Assembly (NCBI GenBank): GCA_019686145.1 | Contig: JADGHK010000227.1 | Coordinates: forward strand, 1-5,166 | DNA length: 5,166 nucleotides | Source: Bryobacteraceae bacterium | GTDB lineage: Bacteria; Acidobacteriota; Terriglobia; Bryobacterales; Bryobacteraceae | Reading direction: 5' to 3' | Shown here: positions 1-5,166 of the stretch, one piece after another | Layout of the letters: the number at the start of each line of letters is the position of its first letter | Numbering within the stretch: the first letter of the stretch is position 1 | Translations under genes and position numbers: made by a program | The notes under the pieces: model-generated | What the model was told of the DNA's origin: nothing | What the model saw: only the letters and a program-made list of their open reading frames with translations | Databases searched by the model: none

Positions 1-915
1 GTGCGGCTTGCCGCGCAGGATGTCATCAACGAAAGCCGTGAGATTCCCGCGAGGCCCGGCTTCGATGAAGATCCGCGCTCCTGCCTCATACATCGCCTCA
101 ATGGTTTGCCGGTACAGCAGCGGCCGCGCAAACGTGTTCGCCACGATGTCGAGAATCTGCCCCTTGTCCTTCGGATACAGCTCTCCTGTCGTACAGGAGT
201 AGAGGTCCACCTTGGGAGCCTCGATTCGCAGCGAGGAGAAGAATTCGCGCAACGGATCGCAGATATAGGTAAAGGCCGGCGTGTGGTAGCCGCGATCGTA
301 GGGCAGCTTCTCGACGAACACGCCGCTCTTCAGCAGATGGGAGGAAACCGCGTCGGCGTACTGCGGCTCTACAACGACAACAACCTGATGCGGGCAGTTA
401 TCGTTCGCGATATGAACTTCGCGGCTGATCTGGCTGACCAACTCCTGCACACGCTCGCGTCCCGCGCCGACGGCCAGCATCGCCATCCGCGGGATTTCGG
501 AGTTCTCAGCCAGTTTCTCGTACATCTCCGCCAGGCGGTCCAGGCTGTTGACGAACTCGTCGACATCGAGAATGCCCGAGGCCGCCATTGCAATCCATTC
601 GCCGGCGCTGTGCCCCGTCATCATGTCGACTTTGACGCCCAGCTTCTGCAACAGCCGGTAGATGGCTCCGTCTGCCGTCAGGACTGTCTCTGTAGCGCGT
701 TCAATCGACCAGAGGCGCGCTTCCGCGGCAGCTTCCTCCTCTTCGGAAAACGCTGGCGGCGGAAACACGACAGCGCTGGGCGGCACGCGCTTGGGATCTT
801 TCACGGCGCTGTCGGCTACATCGAAGCATTCCCTGACCACCGGGAAGTGAATGCAAAGGTCGGCCAGCATATTCAGATACTGGGAGCCTTCGCCCGGGAA
901 CATCCAGGCGACCTT
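1..915 (-). other. Domain: acyltransferase (AT), nearly complete at window edge
   Basis: Residues about 588-892. It opens with MFPGEGSQY; the Glu in GEGSQ replaces the Gln of the common GQGSQ, as often seen in PUFA-, Hgl- and enediyne-like synthases. The nucleophile S690 (codon at 609-607) lies in TGHSAGEW, and the likely catalytic H798 (codon at 285-283) lies in GYHTP. An extra stretch at about 620-655, with a PPP and an EEEE run, lies between the two motifs. The domain closes with FIEAGPRGNLTAFVDD at 870-885. Malonyl-type substrate is assumed from the family, not shown. Confidence 0.9.
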
Positions 916-2676
916 GCCTTTCTTCACTTCCGCATCGGTGAAGTAGTAGAGTCCGGCACGCTCCCGGATCTGCCTGCAGTTCGAATCGCTCAACCGCTGC
1001 TTGACGCGGTCGATCTTCTGAACCAGCTCTTCTAATGAGGAGGCGACGATTGCGACGCGCTCGGGAGCATTCGTCAGCGCAGTATTGAGCGTGTAGGCGA
1101 CGTCGCGCAGCGCAACGCCTTGAACCTGAGCGGCGTACCCGCGAAGCCGGTCGAGAGCGGCCATCAGATCCTGGCGGTCCTGGCCTTCGATCACAACAAC
1201 TTCACTGTCCCAGTCGCGGAGATGAGTGGTCTGCTGCGATTCGTCGGCTTTGCGGTACTCCTCCATGACCACGTGCGCGTTGATGCCGCCAAAGCCGAAG
1301 GCATTCACGCCGGCGCGGCGGGGCTCGCCCGTGACCGGGTGAATCCATGGCCGCGTCTCCGTATTCACATAGAACCGGCTATGCGGCTCCCGCAGAATCG
1401 GATGCGGTTTGACGACGTTCAGAGTCGGAGGCAGAACCTTGTGATACAGCGACAACGCGGCTTTGATCATGCCCGCCGCTCCTGCCGCCGGCATGGCGTG
1501 GCCGATCATCGACTTAACAGAGCCGATCGCGCAGGTTGGGCCGTTGTCGGATGGCCCGAAGACGCGGCGTAATGCCTCCAGTTCCGTCGTATCTCCGACT
1601 GGCGTGCCGGTCCCGTGCCCTTCGATCAATCCGACTGTTTCCGGAGCGACGCCGCTCGATTCGTAGGCTCTGCGCAGGGCCGCCTCTTCCCCCTCGACGC
1701 GAGGCGCTGTAATTCCCTTGGCCCGCCCGTCGCTTGCACTGCCCACACCCTTGATCACCGCATAGATGCGGTCTCCGTCCCGCTCCGCATCCGCAAGGCG
1801 CTTCAGCACAAGCACTCCGACGCCTTCGCCCGACATCGTCCCGTCCGCATTCTCGTCGAACGGACGAATGATTGAGGAGATGGACATGGCGCGCATGGCG
1901 TCAAAGACGGAAAGGAACGGAATGTGCGCGAACAGGTGGACGCCGCCCACCAGCACCATGTCGTCCTTACCCGTCAGCAGGTTCTGCACGCCGATTTCGG
2001 TGGCCAGCAGAGAGGAAGCGCAAGCGCCGTCCACCGTGAGATTCCGCCCCATGAAGTCGAAGCGGTTGGCGACGCGCCCGGTGCTGATGTTGGGGATCAG
2101 GCCGCCAGCATTCTCCGGCCCCAGCTTCGGAAGCTGCGAACGGATGGCGTCTTTCACCCGGAGCACCTGCTCCTCCGTCAGGTCAGGGCGCAACCGCCGG
2201 ACGATCGTGAGCACCATCTCGGTCACGACGCTTCGGTGCATCAGCCAGGTCAGCCCGGGCCCCATATAGTTGCCCTTGCCCATCAGCACGCTGACCCTCT
2301 CGCCGTTTAGCGGCTTTCCGATGTAGCCGGCATCATCCAGGGCTTCATACACTGCCCGGAGTACGAGAAAGTGATCCGGCTCCGCGCCGTTGATGCTGTT
2401 GGGCGGTACGCCGAACTTCAGCGGATTGAAGTAGAAGACGCCGGGCATGTAGCCGCCCTTCTTGCAGTAGATGCGGTCCGGCTTTGCCGGGTCCGGATCG
2501 TAGAAGATCTCCGGATCCCAGCGGTCCGGCGTCACATCCGCAATCGCGCTGACCTTATTAATGATGTTCTGCCAGAACTGCAGGGCATTCCGCGCACCCG
2601 GATAGGTGCACGACACACCGATGATCGCGACGTCTCCTCGCACCGGGATTGGGATCCCGTTTCCGTTATTGCTCAT
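1..2676 (-). CDS. Type I polyketide synthase, N-terminal part (KS-AT), 3' end outside window
   Basis: N-terminal 892 residues of a multidomain PKS with no in-frame stop down to position 1. It condenses acyl and malonyl-type units (KS) and loads extender units (AT). The start ATG at 2676 follows an AGGGG at 2685-2681 and overlaps the upstream stop. The protein then reads directly into the canonical KS beginning (VAIIGVSCTYPGA, from residue 15), which supports this start. The KS covers about 14-472: C219 in VDGACASSL, H354 in EGHGTGTPVGD, H393 in KSMIGHAMPAAG, and GFGGINAH at 461-468. A KS-AT linker covers 473-587. The AT runs from 588 to the edge: GEGSQ at 595-599, S690 in GHSAGEW, H798 in GYHTP, and a closing EAGPRGNLTAF. 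All nucleophiles and histidines are present, so both domains look active, and the KS is not a chain-length-factor type lacking Cys. ACP domains are expected next but lie outside. It is the partner of the KR-DH protein upstream. Confidence 0.94.
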   Translation of the reverse strand, partial: MSNNGNGIPIPVRGDVAIIGVSCTYPGARNALQFWQNIINKVSAIADVTPDRWDPEIFYDPDPAKPDRIYCKKGGYMPGVFYFNPLKFGVPPNSINGAEPDHFLVLRAVYEALDDAGYIGKPLNGERVSVLMGKGNYMGPGLTWLMHRSVVTEMVLTIVRRLRPDLTEEQVLRVKDAIRSQLPKLGPENAGGLIPNISTGRVANRFDFMGRNLTVDGACASSLLATEIGVQNLLTGKDDMVLVGGVHLFAHIPFLSVFDAMRAMSISSIIRPFDENADGTMSGEGVGVLVLKRLADAERDGDRIYAVIKGVGSASDGRAKGITAPRVEGEEAALRRAYESSGVAPETVGLIEGHGTGTPVGDTTELEALRRVFGPSDNGPTCAIGSVKSMIGHAMPAAGAAGMIKAALSLYHKVLPPTLNVVKPHPILREPHSRFYVNTETRPWIHPVTGEPRRAGVNAFGFGGINAHVVMEEYRKADESQQTTHLRDWDSEVVVIEGQDRQDLMAALDRLRGYAAQVQGVALRDVAYTLNTALTNAPERVAIVASSLEELVQKIDRVKQRLSDSNCRQIRERAGLYYFTDAEVKKGKVAWMFPGEGSQYLNMLADLCIHFPVVRECFDVADSAVKDPKRVPPSAVVFPPPAFSEEEEAAAEARLWSIERATETVLTADGAIYRLLQKLGVKVDMMTGHSAGEWIAMAASGILDVDEFVNSLDRLAEMYEKLAENSEIPRMAMLAVGAGRERVQELVSQISREVHIANDNCPHQVVVVVEPQYADAVSSHLLKSGVFVEKLPYDRGYHTPAFTYICDPLREFFSSLRIEAPKVDLYSCTTGELYPKDKGQILDIVANTFARPLLYRQTIEAMYEAGARIFIEAGPRGNLTAFVDDILRGKPH
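916..1260 (-). other. KS-AT interdomain linker
   Basis: Residues about 473-587 link the KS to the AT. The segment shows the usual small alpha/beta adaptor pattern: VVVIEGQ near 493-499, a helix DLMAALDRLRGYAAQ, then LRDVAYTLNTAL and RVAIVASSLEELV. It has no catalytic motif of its own and is described here only because it is more than 300 bases of the gene without a catalytic domain. Confidence 0.75.
1261..2637 (-). other. Domain: ketosynthase (KS)
   Basis: Residues about 14-472 of the second protein. The nucleophile C219 (codon at 2022-2020) sits in VDGACASSL, and the two histidines are H354 in EGHGTGTPVGD and H393 in KSMIGH, so the condensing triad is complete. Other signatures are MSGEGVGVLVLK at 282-291 and NAFGFGGINAH near the end. 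A helical, charged segment at about 145-192 precedes LIPNISTGRVANR; it is absent from short modular KSs but typical of PUFA-, Hgl- and enediyne-like KSs. Confidence 0.94.
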
Positions 2677-2678
2677 TA
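2674..2678 (-). promoter_or_regulatory. TAATG stop/start overlap between the two PKS genes
   Basis: On the coding strand the TAA stop of the KR-DH gene (2678-2676) shares its last A with the ATG of the KS-AT gene (2676-2674). Such one-base overlaps usually mean a single mRNA and coupled translation by reinitiation, which would keep the two synthase proteins at similar levels. Confidence 0.9.
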
Positions 2679-5166
2679 CGCCCCTGTTGCCGCAGACTTA
2701 GCCTTCGCCGCCAGGCGATTGAGAGCACGGCTGCACGTGACCTCCATGCCCTCCATGAATCCAAGGAGCCGGCGCGCTCCATCAAAGAACCGCAAATTCG
2801 CCCGCAGCGTGGGATTTCCCCGCTGATGAGAAATCTCAATCTCACCACGCACCGGGCCCGAAGCCGAAAGGGAATCCATCCGGTGGTAGCAGCCCAGACG
2901 CGACGGCAGCGGAGTCTGATCGAGATACGTCCGCGCCCAAAGGATCATCGCCTGCAGCGCGCTATCGACAATCACCGGATCCGCCATCCAGGAGCCCGAC
3001 GGCTTGTTCTTTAACAGAGCCTGTGGCGCAGAAGGTTTCAATTGAACAATGATGCCGTTCTCCCCGAGCGCCTCGACTTCCATCAGACCGGCAAATAACG
3101 GTCCGTGGAACAGCCACTGATCATACGCCTCACGCACGGTGAGCGGAAGGGGCCGGGGAGCGACGAGTTTTAGCGGCGGACCCTCCGCAGGCGCCTGACC
3201 GCCAATTTCGCCCTGTGCGCGGTAGTGCAACTGACCCGTGTCCTCGGACTTCAGCAGAAGGTCGACGCCTTTTGGCGTGCGCGCCGCCTCCACCACAAGC
3301 TTCCGGCCCGTCTTCGTGTCGGGGTACGTCACGCCCTTCATCACGCTCAAGTTGCGGATCGCCGTCACCACGCCTTCAGACGCACACGCCGCCGTCACCT
3401 CGGCGAACAGCTCGAGGACCATCGCCATCGGCAGCACGGGCGTCTCGTCGAGCAGATGATCGAGAAGGAAGATTTCCTTCTGCGGATGGGTCTCCAGCCG
3501 GACGTGCACCTTGTCGCCGGCGTCGCGGATATCGGCGTCCGCCAGCAGCGGCTGGGCAGGTTTCGCTTTGCTGGCCGCGCTCAGACTTGGATTCTGAGTC
3601 TCGATGGAAAGCGGCCCGCCGAAGACAACCTCGACGTCGCCGGGCTTGCCGTAGACAATCTCCCGCAGGAAAGCCTTGCAGCCCGCCTCGACCGAAATCA
3701 GCTCGACGCCCGCTTTCGCAAAACGGTCCGCAAGAGCTGCCGATACCATGCCGCCTTCCGTCTTCCAGGGACCCCAGTTCAAGGAAGTGATCCGTCCCGG
3801 CCAGCGAGCATTCAGATACACAGCAAGCTTGTTGAGGACTTCGTTCGCAGCCGAATAGTCGCACTGGCCCCGGTTTCCGTATCGTGCGGAAACGGAAGAG
3901 AAGAAGACCATGAACTGCAGCCCTTCGGGCCGCAGCTTCCGCGAGAGCGTCAGCGCGCCCGACACTTTCGGGCTCACGACGCGGTCGAACGACTCCGGTG
4001 TCTTGTCCTTCACCAGCTTGTCTTCGATCACGCCGGCGCCGTGGATCACTCCGTCGATTCGCCCGTAGCGCTCATAGATTTGATCAATCAGCGCCCCGAA
4101 CGCCTCTGGATCGGAGACGTCCACCGGATAGTACTCGACCCGGGATCCGGCTTTCGCCAGCTCGGCAAAGTTCTCGCGAATCTCGCGTTCCCTTTTGAGC
4201 TTCTTAAACTCTCCTTCTACGAGCGCCAACGTTGGCCGCTGCCCGCCCGTCTGCATGCGGTCCATAATTGCGGCCTTCAATTCGCGGTCGTTTGTAATCC
4301 CCGCCGTCAGAGGCGACTCCTGCTCAGGCGGCAGAGGCGACCGGCCTACGAGAACGAGCCGGGGCTGAAACGTCCGAGCCAGTTCGATGGCAATGTCCGC
4401 CGTAATGCCGCGGGCGCCGCCGGTAATCAACACAACGGAATCACGGTTCAGTTTGATGCCGGAAACCGTTCCATCGAGCGGCGCCGGCACGGAGACAAGG
4501 GTTTTCCGGCCTCCATCGCGGTATCCGATCTCGGTGTGGCCGTCACAGCAGAACAATTCCGCCAGCAGAACCTCGGCCATTCGATCGGCGGAGGCGTCGA
4601 GTTCGAAGTCCACGGTCCTGGCCACGGTATCCGGCCATTCCCGGGCCAGTGTCTTGATGTAGCCCGAGATTGCGCCAGAGCCGGGGAAGAACCCGGCTGC
4701 GCTCTCTCCGCCAAAGGCGAACGTGCCGCCGAGACGAGTGGCTGCAAGAACGCCCCCCTTCTTCAGATCCGCCTCAAGCTCGCGAGTAATCAGATAGAGC
4801 GACTTCAGATCCCGATCAAATCGCGAAGTGAACTCCGCCCGCTCCTCTGCGGTGACATCACCGAGAGGCAAGAGATGAATCAAGTGGGTGACAGAGCCGC
4901 ACTCGTTCCGGAGAGACTGCGCCAGCGCGGAGACCGATTGCGCGCTCCGGAGATCAATCCCAGCCTCCGGATCGTGGCGGACGACCCGGTGCTTGATCCC
5001 CAGTTCTTCCAACTTGCCCGCCAGCCGCGCCGCCACTCCACGGCCGTCTTCCGTCAGCAGGACGAAGCCGGGACGGCGGCCGCTATCCGCGGCCGGAGGC
5101 GCATCCGTCACCTGGACCAGTAGGCGGGTGATTGGCGGCTCTGCAACGTGTGATGGAATCCTACCG
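2676..5166 (-). CDS. Type I polyketide synthase, C-terminal part (KR-DH), 5' end outside window
   Basis: C-terminal part of a cytosolic multidomain PKS that reduces the beta-keto group of a carrier-bound chain with NADPH and then dehydrates it. Residues are numbered from the GTG at 5111. The order is a degenerate Rossmann subdomain (about 14-210), a catalytic KR (about 222-500) with TGGARGI at 230-236 and K382/S406/Y419/N423, a linker (501-532), and a DH (about 533-796) with H552 and D716. The stop is TAA at 2678-2676. The frame stays open upstream of the GTG to the window edge, reading a plausible linker (ITRLLVQVTDAPP), and no Shine-Dalgarno sequence precedes the GTG. I therefore infer that GTG is internal and the protein starts outside the window, probably with KS, AT and ACP domains. 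Long insertions in the KR match PUFA-synthase or heterocyst-glycolipid-like PKSs rather than modular ones. The product is unknown. The domain calls are firm; the pathway is inference. Confidence 0.93.
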   Translation of the reverse strand, partial: GRIPSHVAEPPITRLLVQVTDAPPAADSGRRPGFVLLTEDGRGVAARLAGKLEELGIKHRVVRHDPEAGIDLRSAQSVSALAQSLRNECGSVTHLIHLLPLGDVTAEERAEFTSRFDRDLKSLYLITRELEADLKKGGVLAATRLGGTFAFGGESAAGFFPGSGAISGYIKTLAREWPDTVARTVDFELDASADRMAEVLLAELFCCDGHTEIGYRDGGRKTLVSVPAPLDGTVSGIKLNRDSVVLITGGARGITADIAIELARTFQPRLVLVGRSPLPPEQESPLTAGITNDRELKAAIMDRMQTGGQRPTLALVEGEFKKLKREREIRENFAELAKAGSRVEYYPVDVSDPEAFGALIDQIYERYGRIDGVIHGAGVIEDKLVKDKTPESFDRVVSPKVSGALTLSRKLRPEGLQFMVFFSSVSARYGNRGQCDYSAANEVLNKLAVYLNARWPGRITSLNWGPWKTEGGMVSAALADRFAKAGVELISVEAGCKAFLREIVYGKPGDVEVVFGGPLSIETQNPSLSAASKAKPAQPLLADADIRDAGDKVHVRLETHPQKEIFLLDHLLDETPVLPMAMVLELFAEVTAACASEGVVTAIRNLSVMKGVTYPDTKTGRKLVVEAARTPKGVDLLLKSEDTGQLHYRAQGEIGGQAPAEGPPLKLVAPRPLPLTVREAYDQWLFHGPLFAGLMEVEALGENGIIVQLKPSAPQALLKNKPSGSWMADPVIVDSALQAMILWARTYLDQTPLPSRLGCYHRMDSLSASGPVRGEIEISHQRGNPTLRANLRFFDGARRLLGFMEGMEVTCSRALNRLAAKAKSAATGA
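2681..2685 (-). promoter_or_regulatory. Ribosome binding site of the KS-AT gene
   Basis: AGGGG lies four bases before the ATG at 2676, inside the last codons of the upstream gene. The spacing is a little short, but it is the only purine-rich site nearby. It supports this start, together with the KS motif beginning a few residues later. Confidence 0.55.
2724..3515 (-). other. Domain: polyketide synthase dehydratase (DH, double hotdog)
   Basis: Residues about 533-796 form a PS-DH-like domain that removes water from the beta-hydroxyacyl chain. H552 in LLDHLLDETPVLP is the likely catalytic His, and D716 with Q720 in VDSALQ gives the usual DxxxQ motif of the second hotdog. YDQWLFHGPLF at 663-673 is a standard PKS-DH signature. 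The residue four after the His is E556, where the HxxxGxxxxP motif has Gly; the Pro (P561) is present. The protein ends about 15 residues after the domain, so nothing follows the DH. Confidence 0.85.
3612..4448 (-). other. Domain: catalytic ketoreductase (KR, SDR fold)
   Basis: Residues about 222-500. The NADPH-binding loop is TGGARGI at 230-236, followed by VGRS at 255-258, where R257 suits the NADP phosphate. D331 in VDVSD and the HGAG at 357-360 follow the SDR pattern. The catalytic set is K382 (SPKVSGA), S406 (FFSSVSA), Y419 (DYSAAN) and N423, with the usual 13-residue Ser-Tyr spacing, so the domain should be active. IED at 362-364 stands where B-type KRs have LDD, a weak hint at the alcohol stereochemistry. 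About 60 extra residues lie between VGRS and VDVSD. Confidence 0.92.
4482..5072 (-). other. Domain: N-terminal structural (non-catalytic) KR subdomain
   Basis: Residues about 14-210 (GTG numbering) look like the Rossmann-like half that precedes the catalytic KR in type I PKSs. Visible signs are FVLLTEDGRGVAARLA near the start, THLIHLLPL around 75-83, a G-rich ATRLGGTFAFG at 124-134, the segment SGYIKTLAREWP at 149-160, and a closing EIGYRDGGRKTL. The nucleotide-binding glycine pattern and the Ser/Tyr/Lys active site are absent here. It most likely stabilises the catalytic half rather than reducing anything itself. Confidence 0.8.

Noticed and set aside
183..199. Perfect 7-bp inverted repeat CTCCTGT-cgt-ACAGGAG
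   Set aside because: It lies inside AT codons for conserved-looking residues (YSCTTGE), has no T-run, and is not at a gene end, so a terminator or operator is unlikely.
1..1035. Plus-strand open frame (344 codons) opposite the AT region
   Set aside because: It is antisense to the AT and linker in register with the real codons, has no recognisable motif, and is best explained as a shadow.
1120..2310. Several plus-strand open frames of 86-167 codons opposite the KS
   Set aside because: All overlap each other and the conserved KS on the other strand. They have low-complexity compositions and no domain signs.
2466..2535. Several TCCGG/GGATC repeats close together
   Set aside because: Explained by a run of Asp-Pro and Pro-Asp codons (WDPEIFYDPDPAKPDR) in the KS; no regular spacing.
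3376..3864. Minus-strand 162-codon frame within the KR-DH gene
   Set aside because: Different frame of the same strand, covered by the real gene. It is Arg/Ala-rich and has no motif.
2676..5111. Frameshift or split of a single PKS gene at 2676
   Set aside because: The first protein ends shortly after a complete DH, and the second begins with a proper start, a Shine-Dalgarno sequence and the natural KS N-terminus, so the break is a true gene boundary.
3225..5123. Long plus-strand open frame (632 codons) opposite the KR-DH gene
   Set aside because: It lies wholly antisense to a clearly conserved domain set. Its translation is Arg/His/Gln-rich with no recognisable domain, as expected when GC-rich codon bias clears stops from the opposite strand.

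Overview
The window is one continuous stretch of minus-strand coding sequence for a bacterial multidomain type I polyketide synthase (PKS) system. It is split over two adjacent genes, and both run off the window. The base composition is visibly GC-rich (about 60% by eye). Codon use is mixed at third positions, with occasional TTA and GTA codons, so it is less extreme than in streptomycetes. This fits a GC-rich Gram-negative or environmental lineage such as Acidobacteriota, Myxococcota or relatives. I cannot place it more precisely from the sequence, and the taxonomic guess is weak.

Reading in the direction of transcription (right to left): positions 5166 to 2676 hold the C-terminal part of a PKS protein. 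It has a degenerate Rossmann (structural) subdomain, a ketoreductase (KR) with a complete Lys-Ser-Tyr-Asn active site, and a double-hotdog dehydratase (DH) with its His/Asp pair. Its stop codon overlaps the start codon of the next gene by one base (TAATG at 2678-2674). That second gene runs from 2676 to position 1 (892 codons, no stop). It encodes a ketosynthase (KS) with an intact Cys-His-His triad, a linker, and an acyltransferase (AT) with a GHSAG nucleophile elbow. The window ends right at the end of the AT domain, where acyl carrier protein (ACP) domains would be expected.

The sequence style differs from textbook modular PKS. The AT begins FPGEGSQY, the KS carries an extra helical segment before its GRVANR motif, the KR has a long insertion after its second strand, and the KS has KSMIGHAMPAAG. 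This is the style of iterative, PUFA-synthase-like or heterocyst-glycolipid-like ('secondary lipid') and enediyne-type PKSs. The two proteins probably cooperate: KS and AT elongate, and KR and DH reduce and dehydrate the beta-keto group. No enoylreductase, thioesterase, ACP or phosphopantetheinyl transferase is visible in the window. The product is unknown. No RNA genes, mobile elements, CRISPR arrays or non-coding stretches were seen.
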